29,598 nt of DNA, from positions 1 through 29,598 of the forward strand of contig JBQTIP010000271.1 of assembly GCA_052388025.1 (NCBI GenBank), written 5' to 3'. Under the pieces are notes generated by a model, which had not been told where the DNA came from, searched no databases, and worked only from the letters and a program-made list of their open reading frames with translations. Shown piece by piece: positions 16,198 to 23,451 of this stretch. Within the stretch, counting starts at the first letter, position 1; every line of letters starts with the position of its first letter. The stretch is from JBQTIP01 sp052388025. GTDB lineage: Bacteria; Actinomycetota; UBA4738; HRBIN12. The translations under genes and the position numbers were made by a program.

Positions 16198-17733
16198 TTG
16201 AAGGTCGACGAGCAACGCGCGGTTCACGACAACCCGAGCCCCGAGGATCTTCGAGCCTTCACGGAAGAGATGCCCCAGTGCCGGATCACCGAGTTCGACA
16301 ACGTGAACTTGCAGACTCGGGTGACGTCGCGGAGCGCGGGCAGCACCTACGTCGTGACGGAGGACCCGTCGACGGCCTCGGGCAAGACCATGGCCCGCGA
16401 CGAGTACGACCGCATCGCCGCGATGCAGGACGAGTACCTCGCCGAGAGAGACGTCGTCATTATCGACGGCTACATCGGGCACGATCCCTCGTTCCGCACG
16501 GCCGCCCGCCTCACTATCGAGAAGGCGAACGCGAACATCGCCGGCATGCAGCAGATGCTGTACTTCCCGCGTGAAGGCGGCGAGCCCGAAGTCCAGGTCA
16601 TCTACACGCCGAACCTGGAGGCGCCCGGCTATCCGGACGACCGGGTCATCGCGGTCGACCTCGAGAACAACGTGACGCGGGTCCTCAACTCCGACTACTT
16701 CGGCGAGTCGAAGAAGGGCGGCCTGCGGATGTGGAACAAGATCGTCTACGACCGCGGCGGGCTCGCCCTCCACGCCGGCTGCAAGGTGATCCCCACCGCC
16801 GACGGCGAGAAGGTCGTGCTGATCATCGGCCTCTCCGGCACGGGGAAGACCACGACTACCTTCACTACTCAAAACGACTCGCTCCCGGTTCAGGACGACT
16901 TCGTCGCGCTCATGCCGGGCGGCGTCGTGCACGGCACGGAGAACGGATGTTTCGCGAAGACGTTCAGCCTGGACCCCGACTTCGAGCCGTCCATCTTCGG
17001 AGCGGTCACGAAGCCCAGCGCCTACCTCGAGAACGTCTACCAGGACGACGCCGGCAGGGTGAACTTCTTCGAGGAGTCCTACACGCAGAACGGCCGCGCG
17101 GTCTTCCGCATGGCCGACCTCGGGCGGTTCCGCGACGCCATGCAGGTCGGAACCGTGGACTACCTGCTGATCCTCAACCGAAACGAGAACATCATCCCGG
17201 CCGTCGCGGGGCTCTCGCAGGAGCAGGCCGCGGCCTACTTCATGCTCGGGGAGACGACCGGCACCTCGGCAGGAGGTGCGGCCGAGGAGGGCAAGTTCCT
17301 GCGCGTGCCGGGCACCAACCCGTTCTTTCCGATGCCGCACGGCCTGCAGGGCAACCGGATCCTCGAGCTCCTGGCCTCGCACCAGATCGAGACGTTCCTG
17401 ATGAACACCGGACGCGTCGGCGGCAACGACGACGTGGAAGGCTCGCGGAAGGTGAAGATCCCGCACTCTTCCGCCGTGGTAAAGGGGATCGTCGAGGGCA
17501 CGATCTCGTGGACCGAGGACGACGACTTCGGCTACCGGGTCGCCGAGTCGGTTCCCGGGATCGACGACATCGAGCTGCTCCAGCCAGCGCGCCTGTACGA
17601 GCGCCAGGGACGAACGGACGAATACCGGGACATGGTCAAGCGGCTGAAGATCGAGCGCCGCGCCAGACTCGAGGAGTTCCCCGAGCTCTCCGCGGAGATC
17701 GTCAACGCGGTCGACTCTAGCACCGGGGTATGA
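16198..17733 (+). CDS. pckA: ATP-dependent phosphoenolpyruvate carboxykinase, divergent clade
   Basis: Converts oxaloacetate to PEP with ATP, the entry to gluconeogenesis; 511 residues. The kinase P-loop GLSGTGKTT is at 211-219. The YFGESKKG motif (Tyr167, Lys172, Lys173), His192 in ALHAGC, VQDDF with Asp233/Asp234 and ENGCFAKT match the ATP-type active site. The canonical RSPKD oxaloacetate loop reads RSAGST here: Arg45 is kept, the Pro-Lys is not. The C-terminal half (FLRVPGTNPFFPMPHGLQGNR) also differs from the E. coli type. Start: TTG at 16198 has GAGGAG about 7 nt upstream and gives MKVDEQRAV; the TTG at 16171 has none. Many actinobacteria use the GTP type instead. Confidence 0.93.
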   Translation: MKVDEQRAVHDNPSPEDLRAFTEEMPQCRITEFDNVNLQTRVTSRSAGSTYVVTEDPSTASGKTMARDEYDRIAAMQDEYLAERDVVIIDGYIGHDPSFRTAARLTIEKANANIAGMQQMLYFPREGGEPEVQVIYTPNLEAPGYPDDRVIAVDLENNVTRVLNSDYFGESKKGGLRMWNKIVYDRGGLALHAGCKVIPTADGEKVVLIIGLSGTGKTTTTFTTQNDSLPVQDDFVALMPGGVVHGTENGCFAKTFSLDPDFEPSIFGAVTKPSAYLENVYQDDAGRVNFFEESYTQNGRAVFRMADLGRFRDAMQVGTVDYLLILNRNENIIPAVAGLSQEQAAAYFMLGETTGTSAGGAAEEGKFLRVPGTNPFFPMPHGLQGNRILELLASHQIETFLMNTGRVGGNDDVEGSRKVKIPHSSAVVKGIVEGTISWTEDDDFGYRVAESVPGIDDIELLQPARLYERQGRTDEYRDMVKRLKIERRARLEEFPELSAEIVNAVDSSTGV

Positions 17734-17739
17734 CAGCAA

Positions 17740-17918
17740 GGAGCGGAGGACTCCCTCCGACGACCGCCAGAGCCCGACGCGGCCGGTGCCGTAGAGCGCG
17801 CACAGGATCTGGCCCCGCCGACGTTGGCGCTATCGAAGTGCCGCCTCGAGCAATCGAGCAGCGAGCGGACGCCCCCAAGCGCGAACAGCCCGGACAGGGC
17901 CAGCTCGAAGACCTTCAT
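17740..17918 (-). pseudogene. Frameshifted remnant of a small membrane protein
   Basis: An ATG at 17916-17918 overlaps the TGA of the phosphoribosyltransferase gene as ATGA. It begins MKVFELALSGLFALGGVRSL, a membrane-helix-like start, then continues as a low-complexity Ser/Ala/Arg sequence. In another frame, right after the GGCGGGG tract near 17815, the sequence reads GQILCALYGTGRVGLW, which looks like the natural continuation of such a membrane protein. A change of two bases in the G-run would join the two parts. After GLW the likeness ends near the pckA stop. I read it as a broken, 3'-truncated gene or an assembly error at a G-tract. The family is recalled, not checked. Confidence 0.4.
17744..17759 (+). 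terminator. Short hairpin after pckA
   Basis: CGGAGG-ACTC-CCTCCG, a perfect 6-bp stem with a 4-nt loop, begins 10 nt after the pckA stop codon. There is no T-tract, so intrinsic termination is uncertain. The hairpin may instead protect the 3' end. Confidence 0.3.
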
Positions 17919-18553
17919 CCGTTGCGCTCCGCCGCTCTCGCCAGCGCGGCGACGACCTCCTCGTCGCTCGTCTGGTCGAACCGCCCGTACCACTCCCCGA
18001 CCGCGTAGAAGGGGTCGGGCGCGGCAAGCACCACGACCTCGTCCGCCTCCTGTGACAGTCGCGCCAGGGACGCGCCCGGGGCGACGGGCACGGCCAGCAC
18101 GACGCGCGCGGCGCCCTGAGCGCGAGCCCATCGGAGCGCGGCCGTGGCGGTCCCGCCCGTCGCAACCCCGTCGTCCACCACGATCGCGACCTTGCCGCCG
18201 ACGTCCACCGGAGGCCGACCCTCCCGGTATGCGTGCTGGCGCCGCTCGATCTCGCTCTCTTGGGCCTCGATCTCACGCTCGAGGTATTCGTCGCTCACGC
18301 GAAGGGCTTCGAGCATCCGCCGGTCCAGGACCCGCACGCCCGGCGCGATCGCGCCGAGGCCGAGCTCTGGGTTCATCGGGGCGCCGATCTTTCGCGGGAT
18401 CACGACGTCGAGCGGCGCCTGCAACGCGCCCGCCACGACCTCGCCCACGATGACGCCGCCGCGGGGGATGGCGAGGACCACGGCCTCCGTCCCGGCGAAG
18501 TCCGCAAGCGCCCGCGCCAGCCGCTGCCCTGCGTCGACGCGGTCGTCGAACAT
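17915..18553 (-). CDS. Phosphoribosyltransferase family protein
   Basis: A 212-residue type I phosphoribosyltransferase fold. The PRPP-binding loop is VAIVVDDGVATGGTATAAL: two acidic residues followed by GVATGGT. The N-terminal half carries VVLAIPRGGVIVGEVVAGALQAPLDVVIPRKIGAPMNPELGLGAI, the usual pattern of this uncharacterised group. A charged helix (EYLEREIEAQESEIERRQHAYREG) precedes the PRPP loop. The substrate base is unknown. The ATG at 18551-18553 overlaps the stop of the 51-codon gene as TGATG; the GTG directly before it is less likely. The downstream membrane-protein remnant overlaps its stop. Confidence 0.9.
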   Translation of the reverse strand: MFDDRVDAGQRLARALADFAGTEAVVLAIPRGGVIVGEVVAGALQAPLDVVIPRKIGAPMNPELGLGAIAPGVRVLDRRMLEALRVSDEYLEREIEAQESEIERRQHAYREGRPPVDVGGKVAIVVDDGVATGGTATAALRWARAQGAARVVLAVPVAPGASLARLSQEADEVVVLAAPDPFYAVGEWYGRFDQTSDEEVVAALARAAERNG

Positions 18554-18708
18554 CACGAGCCCTCGCGCTGCTGCCGTCGCGCCTCCTCTTCCTCGATCTT
18601 GCGCCGCTTGTCCGGCACGACCTTCTCGGGCGGCGGCATCGGTTTGCGGATCCGCCGGTACGGCTCCAGCGGGTCCCGACCCTTCTTGGCCTTCCTGCGC
18701 TCCGTCAC
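18553..18708 (-). CDS. 51-residue basic protein of unknown function
   Basis: A short gene read from GTG (complement 18706-18708). It gives a 51-residue protein starting MTERRKAKKGRDPLEPYRRI, with a central RKPMPPPEKVVPDKRRK and a Glu/Arg-rich tail. Supporting points: its TGA overlaps the ATG of the phosphoribosyltransferase gene (TGATG), a CGAGG sits just before GTG, and a CATAAT hexamer lies 7-8 bases further up. The composition is highly charged with no hydrophobic core, so the protein is likely disordered or nucleic-acid bound. I do not recognise a family. Confidence 0.6.
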   Translation of the reverse strand: MTERRKAKKGRDPLEPYRRIRKPMPPPEKVVPDKRRKIEEEEARRQQREGS

Positions 18709-18749
18709 ACCTCGATTATGGCCTCGGCCGGGCGCCGGGGAACCCCCGT

Positions 18750-18779
18750 TTGTCGCTCTCTCGAACGGGCGGATAGCAT
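18750..18779 (+). promoter_or_regulatory. Promoter with TTGTCG and TAGCAT before the RAM gene
   Basis: TTGTCG at 18750-18755 and TAGCAT at 18774-18779 are separated by 18 bp, the best sigma-70-type pair in the window. The expected start of transcription leaves a short leader that ends in GAGGGAGG and GTG at 18808. Confidence 0.55.
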
Positions 18780-18807
18780 CTTGCCTTCACGAACGAGGGA
18801 GGTCACC

Positions 18808-19041
18808 GTGGTTCAGGCCTACATCCTGATCCAGACCGAAGTCGGCAAGGCAGCTCAGGTCGCTACCGAAGTCCGGAACATCAGTGGCGTGGCCGACGCC
18901 GAGGATGTCACGGGTCCGTACGACGTGATCGTCCGCGCCGAAGCCAAGAACGTGGACGAGCTCGGAAAGCTGGTCGTCGCGAAGATCCAGTCCGTCGACG
19001 GAATCACCCGCACGCTGACCTGCCCGGTCGTCCACCTTTAG
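18808..19041 (+). CDS. Stand-alone RAM (Lrp/AsnC ligand-binding) domain protein
   Basis: A 77-residue protein that is just one Lrp/AsnC effector domain. It opens VQAYILIQTEVGKAAQVATEV, has the central ISGVADAEDVTGPYDVIVRAEA with the G-PYD turn, and ends QSVDGITRTLTCPVVHL. Stand-alone domains of this type form dimers or decamers and bind amino acids in the families studied; they can modulate full-length Lrp proteins. The target here is unknown. The start is GTG with GGGAGG as ribosome binding site. It is monocistronic, between a divergent small gene and the convergent ddl gene. Confidence 0.93.
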   Translation: MVQAYILIQTEVGKAAQVATEVRNISGVADAEDVTGPYDVIVRAEAKNVDELGKLVVAKIQSVDGITRTLTCPVVHL

Positions 19042-19052
19042 AACCGCGAAGC

Positions 19053-19071
19053 TAGTCTGATAGAGACTATC
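19053..19071. terminator. Overlapping hairpins between convergent genes
   Basis: TAGTCT-GATAG-AGACTA (6-bp stem) overlaps GATAG-AGA-CTATC (5-bp stem); only one can form at a time. The site lies between the stops of the RAM gene and ddl, which converge, so a bidirectional terminator is possible. There is no T-run. Confidence 0.35.
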
Positions 19072-19089
19072 GGCGGAGCCGAACCGGGA

Positions 19090-20196
19090 CTAGGCTCCCG
19101 TTCCCTTCTTCCGCTCGAGCGCGTGGCGCTCCAGCGCGAGCTCCACGAGCCGGTCGATCAGCTCCGAATACGGCAGCCCCGATGCCTCCCACAGCTGCGG
19201 ATACATCGAGATCGGCGTGAATCCCGGGATCGTGTTGATCTCGTTCACGAACAGCTCGCCGTCCGGCACAAGGAAGAAGTCCACCCTGGCCATCCCGGCG
19301 CAGTCGATGGCCCGGAACGCCGCGACCGCCATGCGCTGCGCTTCCTCGAGGTTCTCGGGCCGGATGTCCGCGGGGATCACGAGCGCGGCGCCGTGCTCGT
19401 CGGTGTACTTCGCGTCGTAGTCGTAGAACTCGTGGGTCGGGACGATCTCACCGGCCACGGAGGCGACCGGATCCTCGTTGCCGAGCACCGAGACCTCGAT
19501 CTCGCGGGCTCCTTCCATCGAACGCTCGATGAGGGCCTTCGAGCCGTATCGGAACGCCTCCTCCATCCCGCCCGTTAGCTCGTCGGGAGCGTGCACCTTC
19601 GTGATGCCGACCGACGAGCCGAGCGCGGCGGGTTTCACGAACAGCGGGTAGCCTAGATCGGCGGCCCGTGCCTCGACGCCCTCGGGGTCCTCCTCCCACT
19701 CGCGCTCGTACACGACGACGTGCGGTGCCACCCGCAGCCCGGCCGCGCCGAAGAGCACCTTCTGGACCGCCTTGTCCATGCCGAGCGCCGATCCGAGCAC
19801 ACCGGCTCCGACGTACGGGACTCCGGCCAGCTCGAGCATCCCCTGGACGGCCCCGTCCTCGCCGTACGGCCCGTGGAGCACGGGGAAGACCACGTCGATC
19901 TCGGTCCTCGAGCCGTCTTCGGCGACCAGGGCCGATGCTCCCGGCTCCTGGTCGAGCGCGACCTCCCAGCCCGCCGTCGGCGTCACCTCGGGAAGCGCCG
20001 CGCCCGATCCGGGCGGAAGCGCGGGCGGGCCGGACTGGAGGAGATGCCAGGCCCCTTCCTTCGTGATGCCGATCGGGACGGCCTCGTAGCGATCCGGGTC
20101 GAGCGCGTCCAGGACGGAGCGGGCGGAGATCACCGAGATCTCGTGCTCGGCCGAGCGCCCCCCGAACAGGACGACGATCCTGGTGCGCCGGCTCAC
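19090..20196 (-). CDS. ddl: D-alanine--D-alanine ligase
   Basis: Joins two D-alanines for peptidoglycan; 368 residues, ATP-grasp fold. Visible: VVLFGGRSAEHEISVISA, VVFPVLHGPYGEDGAVQGMLELAGVPYVGAGVLGSALGMDK, KPAALGSSVGITKV, the omega-loop EFYDYDAKYTDEHGAALVIPA with the Tyr of the D-Ala-D-Ala type (not the VanA-type loop), ARVDFFLVPDGELFVNEINTIPGFTPISMYP with the metal-binding Glu/Asn. The GTG start (complement 20194-20196) overlaps the TGA of the metB-like gene as GTGA. It is the last gene of the bioY-plsC-metB-ddl unit. Reading frame upstream of GTG is a shadow of metB. Confidence 0.97.
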   Translation of the reverse strand: MSRRTRIVVLFGGRSAEHEISVISARSVLDALDPDRYEAVPIGITKEGAWHLLQSGPPALPPGSGAALPEVTPTAGWEVALDQEPGASALVAEDGSRTEIDVVFPVLHGPYGEDGAVQGMLELAGVPYVGAGVLGSALGMDKAVQKVLFGAAGLRVAPHVVVYEREWEEDPEGVEARAADLGYPLFVKPAALGSSVGITKVHAPDELTGGMEEAFRYGSKALIERSMEGAREIEVSVLGNEDPVASVAGEIVPTHEFYDYDAKYTDEHGAALVIPADIRPENLEEAQRMAVAAFRAIDCAGMARVDFFLVPDGELFVNEINTIPGFTPISMYPQLWEASGLPYSELIDRLVELALERHALERKKGTGA

Positions 20197-21377
20197 GCCT
20201 TCTCCAGGGCCTGCCGGAAGTCCTCGACGATGTCGTCGGGGTCCTCGAGCCCGACGCTCACACGGATCAGCCCGTCGGCGATGCCGGCCGCGCGGCGCGC
20301 CTCGGGATCGAGCTGGCGGTGGGTCGTCGAGGCGGCGTGCGCGACCAGCGTATGGATGCCGCCCAGGCTGCCGCCGATCCAGGCCAGCTCGAGCGAGTCG
20401 CTCACGCGGGCACCGGCTTCGACACCGCCTTTCACCTCGAAGGCCAGCATCCCGCCGAAGCCGCGGAGCTGGCGGGCCGCGACCTCGTGCTGTGGGTGGG
20501 AGGGAAGGCCCGGGTAGTGCACACGCTCCACGCGGTCGTGTCCCTCGAGGAGCTCCGCCAGCCGTTGGGCCGCGCGGCAATGCTGCTCCATGCGGACGGG
20601 CAGGGTCGCGAGCCCCCGCATGCAGAGCCACGCCTCGAGTGGCTGCATCGTGCCGCCGGTTTCGATCGCGGTTTCGCGGAGCGCTTCCATCCCCTTCTCG
20701 GTCGTGCAGACGACGCCGCCGATCAGGTCGTTGTGGCCGCCGATGAACTTCGTGGTCGAATGGATCACGAACTCGAACCCGAGCTCCGCCGGGTTGCAGA
20801 GGTAGGGCGACGCGAAGGTGTTGTCGACCACCGCAGAGATGCCGGCGGCGCGGCAGCCCTCCCCCAGCGCGGCGAGGTCGGCCACCGTGACCACGGGGTT
20901 GGCGATGGTCTCGACGTAGAAGAGCTTCGCCCCGGGCAGCGCATGGGCCACCTCGTCCGCATCGTGGGGGCTTACGAGGTCGACCTCGATGCCGTAGCGC
21001 GGAAGCACCTTCGTGAACAACGAGAAGGAACCGCCATAGAGCTCGTTGCTCGCGAGGATCCGGTCGCCGCTTCGCGCGAGCGTCGTCACGACCGCGTGGA
21101 TCGCCGCCATCCCGGAGGCGAACGAGAACGCCGACTCGGTTCCCTCGAGATCGGCCATCAGGCCCTGGAACGCGTCGATCGTGGGATTCCCGTACCCGCG
21201 CGTGTAGACGAAGCCGGGACGCCGGAAGGCGATGACCTCGGCGAGCTCCTCGGTCGTCTCCAGGCGCCAGGTAGAGGTCTGGTACAGCGGGACGCTCGCC
21301 GGCGTCTGCTCCACAAAGGGCGTGCGGGCGCCGTGCACCGCACGTGTGGCGAACCGCCGCTTGCGCTCCTCGGTCAT
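20193..21377 (-). CDS. metB: Trans-sulfuration PLP enzyme (cystathionine gamma-synthase/lyase type)
   Basis: A 394-residue PLP enzyme of the Cys/Met metabolism family. Visible: RFATRAVHGARTPFVEQTPASVPLYQTSTW, YTRGYGNPTIDAFQGLMADLEG, ESAFSFASGMAAI with the PLP-ring loop, VVDNTFASPYLCNP, the PLP lysine in VIHSTTKFIGGHNDLIGG and the tail SVGLEDPDDIVEDF. Active-site detail does not separate cystathionine gamma-synthase from gamma-lyase or methionine gamma-lyase, so the symbol is provisional. ATG at 21375-21377 has GGAG 7 nt upstream; the longer frame adds an unneeded MIPGWGRLEP. It overlaps ddl by 4 nt and begins 26 bp after plsC. Confidence 0.88.
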   Translation of the reverse strand: MTEERKRRFATRAVHGARTPFVEQTPASVPLYQTSTWRLETTEELAEVIAFRRPGFVYTRGYGNPTIDAFQGLMADLEGTESAFSFASGMAAIHAVVTTLARSGDRILASNELYGGSFSLFTKVLPRYGIEVDLVSPHDADEVAHALPGAKLFYVETIANPVVTVADLAALGEGCRAAGISAVVDNTFASPYLCNPAELGFEFVIHSTTKFIGGHNDLIGGVVCTTEKGMEALRETAIETGGTMQPLEAWLCMRGLATLPVRMEQHCRAAQRLAELLEGHDRVERVHYPGLPSHPQHEVAARQLRGFGGMLAFEVKGGVEAGARVSDSLELAWIGGSLGGIHTLVAHAASTTHRQLDPEARRAAGIADGLIRVSVGLEDPDDIVEDFRQALEKA

Positions 21378-21403
21378 CGGCTCCAGCCTACCCCAGCCTG
21401 GTA

Positions 21404-22102
21404 TCACGCCCAGTGCGCCGGGTACCGGGAGCGGAGGTCCTCCACAAGCCGGGAGAGCTCACCCATGACCTCGTTCGTGAGCTTGCGCAGGACCTTGATG
21501 TCGCCGGCCTCGTCACGATGCGCCGACAGGTCGATGGGCCGGCCGGCCTTCAGCCAGATCGGACGGCCGAACTTCAGGCTCCCCTTCCCGGACTTCTGCC
21601 AAACGGCCTGGGAACCCCAGACCACGACGGGCGACACGGGAACCCCGGCGGCGAGCGCAAGCCGGACAGCTCCGGTCTTGGCTCGCATCGGAGAGAAGTC
21701 TTCGTTACTCGTCACGGTTCCCTCCGGGTAGACGACGACGGCCTCGCCGGACGCGAGCGCCCGCTCCGCCGCCTCGAGCGGGGCCTGGTCGCCGGTCCCC
21801 CGCCGTACCGGTATCTGGCCGCCGTGTCGCAGGGCCATCCCCAGGACGCGGACGTCGAAGAGCTCGGCTTTGGACAGGAACCTCGGACGCCGCCCGGCCC
21901 TTACCAGGAAATACCCGTGTGCGAGCGCGTCGAGGTAGGAGATGTGGTTCGCGGCCACGAGGACCGGCCCACCGGGCGGCACGAGCTCGAGGCCCTCCAT
22001 CCGCCAGTTGAACCAGAGCTTGATCGGGGGGATGACCGTGAGCTCTGCGGCGCGAAACAGTGGCTCCCGCCGCCTCTCTTCGGAGCCGCTAGCTCCCGTC
22101 AT
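21404..22102 (-). CDS. plsC: Lysophospholipid acyltransferase (PlsC-like)
   Basis: Acylates lysophosphatidic acid, the second acylation of phospholipid synthesis; 232 residues. The family H(x4)D motif is NHISYLD (His53, Asp58). Further blocks: RFLSKAELFDVRVLGMALRHGGQIPVRRG with the glycerol-phosphate contact, YPEGTVTSNEDFSPMRAKTGAVRLAL with the EGT block, and VVWGSQAVWQKSG. A short hydrophobic stretch before the HxxxxD (VIPPIKLWFNW) fits membrane association. ATG overlaps the end of bioY by 14 bp, with AAGGA before it. The operon mix (biotin uptake, lipid, Met, cell wall) has no single pathway. Confidence 0.93.
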   Translation of the reverse strand: MTGASGSEERRREPLFRAAELTVIPPIKLWFNWRMEGLELVPPGGPVLVAANHISYLDALAHGYFLVRAGRRPRFLSKAELFDVRVLGMALRHGGQIPVRRGTGDQAPLEAAERALASGEAVVVYPEGTVTSNEDFSPMRAKTGAVRLALAAGVPVSPVVVWGSQAVWQKSGKGSLKFGRPIWLKAGRPIDLSAHRDEAGDIKVLRKLTNEVMGELSRLVEDLRSRYPAHWA

Positions 22103-22697
22103 CGTCCTTACGGGCGGGGCCAAGCAGTCGCCAGGCCCCAGGCAGCACCATCGCGGCGAACAGGAGCTTCAGCGTGTCCCCGATCACGAAGGGGTACAAC
22201 CCGAGCTCCAGACCCTCGGCGAGGGGGAGGTCGAGCGCCGCCATCAGCCAGGGGATCCCGATCGCGTACAGAACCACCTCGCCGACGAACATCGCGCCTA
22301 TCGCGCTCCTGAACGACCGATCCCAGCCCCGGCGCGCGAGCCAGCCGACCAGCGCTGATGCAACCACGAAGCCCCAGAGGTAGCCGCCCGTAGCCGCGGC
22401 GAAGCCGAGGAGGCCGGCGCCGTGGGCGCCGCCGGCGAAGAATGGCAGGCCGATCGCCCCCTCCAGCAGGTACATGCCAAGGGAGATCGCCGCGAGCCCA
22501 GGGCCGAGGGACGCACCCACGACGAGCACTCCCAGCGTCTGCCCGGTGATCGGTACCGGCGTGAACGGGAGCACGATGGAGATCTGGGCAAGCCCGGCCA
22601 CGAGCAAGCTCCCGGCGAGGGCCACGGCCGCCTGGTAGCCGACTCGGCCCGCGGGCCGCTCCCGCGACGGCCCTATCGCGAACGCAAGTGTGGTCAT
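22089..22697 (-). CDS. bioY: Biotin transporter substrate-binding subunit BioY
   Basis: A 202-residue S component for biotin uptake. It has about six hydrophobic helices. The BioY signature is clear: the segment LPFTPVPITGQTLGVLVVGASLGPGLAAISLGMYLLEGAIGLPFFAGG and the later GYLWGFVVASALVGWLARRG. The start is ATG at 22695-22697 with GAGG close by. No bioM or bioN ATPase or transmembrane genes are in the window, so it may use shared ECF modules or act alone. It is the first gene of the bioY-plsC-metB-ddl unit and divergent from cofC. Confidence 0.96.
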   Translation of the reverse strand: MTTLAFAIGPSRERPAGRVGYQAAVALAGSLLVAGLAQISIVLPFTPVPITGQTLGVLVVGASLGPGLAAISLGMYLLEGAIGLPFFAGGAHGAGLLGFAAATGGYLWGFVVASALVGWLARRGWDRSFRSAIGAMFVGEVVLYAIGIPWLMAALDLPLAEGLELGLYPFVIGDTLKLLFAAMVLPGAWRLLGPARKDDDGS

Positions 22698-22724
22698 CCT
22701 CGAGCCTCCCTGGTCCCCGGCGGA

Positions 22725-22759
22725 GGTCGCCCCCGCGACCGTATCACGACGGGGGTCGC
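22725..22759. promoter_or_regulatory. GGTCGC inverted and direct repeats between bioY and cofC
   Basis: GGTCGC at 22725-22730 and GCGACC at 22735-22740 form a perfect 6-bp inverted repeat with a CCCC spacer. A further GGTCGC at 22754-22759 pairs with the middle copy across GTATCACGACGGG. The three copies sit in the 91-bp divergent gap, a plausible operator for bioY. No known biotin repressor site is recognised, so this remains inference. Confidence 0.35.
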
Positions 22760-22775
22760 CGCTCCGGCCGTGCAC

Positions 22776-22781
22776 TACCCT
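22776..22781 (+). promoter_or_regulatory. -10-like element TACCCT before cofC
   Basis: TACCCT fits TANNNT and ends 7 nt before the cofC ATG, with no ribosome binding site between; a leaderless start is likely. Confidence 0.35.
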
Positions 22782-22788
22782 CTTCAAG

Positions 22789-23433
22789 ATGGGAGTCATC
22801 GCTGTTCCCGTGAAATCGCTGTCGCGAGCCAAGGGACGGCTGCATCCCGCCCTCTCCCCGCTAGAGCGAGGGACCCTGACGCTCGCGATGCTCGAGGACG
22901 TGCTCGACGCAACCCTGTCCGTCGGCGAGTGGGAGACCTGGGTGGTCTCCCCCGACGAGGCCGTCCTGGAGGTCGCCGCCCGCCGCGGCGCACGCCCGGT
23001 TGGCGAGTCCAAGCCGCCGCTGCAAGCCGCAGTTCGCCAGGTCGAGCTGGACGCTAGAGAACGCGAAGCGGACGCCCTGGCCGTCCTCCTAGGGGACGTC
23101 GCCCTCGTCACGGGCGAGGCGCTCACGTCGGCCCTCCGGACCCTCGGCCCCGTGGTCCTTGCGAGATCGGAGGAGGGCGGCGGCACGAACCTCCTGCTCC
23201 GCCGGCCACCACGGTCCATCCCCGCGAGGTTCGGCCCCGACTCGTTCACCCGGCACCGGCAGACCGCCGCCGAGCGCGGCCTCCCTGTCGCCGTCGTGGA
23301 GCGGCCCGAGCTGGGATTCGACCTGGACTCTCCCGGCGATATCCTCACCCTGCTCGCCTCCGGCAGGAAGGGCCGTACCCGGGAGGTCTGCCTGGAGATG
23401 GACCTCGCCGAGAGACTTCAGGTGCGCGCGTAA
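22789..23433 (+). CDS. cofC: Phosphoenolpyruvate / 2-phospholactate guanylyltransferase (F420 synthesis)
   Basis: Nucleotidyltransferase that makes the activated phospho-acid for coenzyme F420; actinobacterial forms (FbiD) use PEP. The protein has 214 residues. Visible: the N-terminus GVIAVPVKSLSRAKGRLHPALSP, the catalytic aspartate region LAVLLGDVALV, the segment EEGGGTNLLLRRPP, RFGPDSFTRH and ELGFDLDSPGDI, all in CofC order. ATG at 22789 was chosen because the protein starts at the first beta strand. The upstream frame from 22690 would cross the bioY promoter region. Other F420 genes are outside the window. It is followed at 23452 by the cold-shock-like gene on the same strand. Confidence 0.94.
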   Translation: MGVIAVPVKSLSRAKGRLHPALSPLERGTLTLAMLEDVLDATLSVGEWETWVVSPDEAVLEVAARRGARPVGESKPPLQAAVRQVELDAREREADALAVLLGDVALVTGEALTSALRTLGPVVLARSEEGGGTNLLLRRPPRSIPARFGPDSFTRHRQTAAERGLPVAVVERPELGFDLDSPGDILTLLASGRKGRTREVCLEMDLAERLQVRA

Positions 23434-23451
23434 CGCTGGGAGGGTCGAGAC

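Noticed and set aside
15934..17739. 601-codon open frame on the minus strand opposite pckA
   Set aside because: Exact antisense shadow of pckA, with Asp/Val/Arg/Leu-rich composition caused by the GC-rich codon pattern; no family features.
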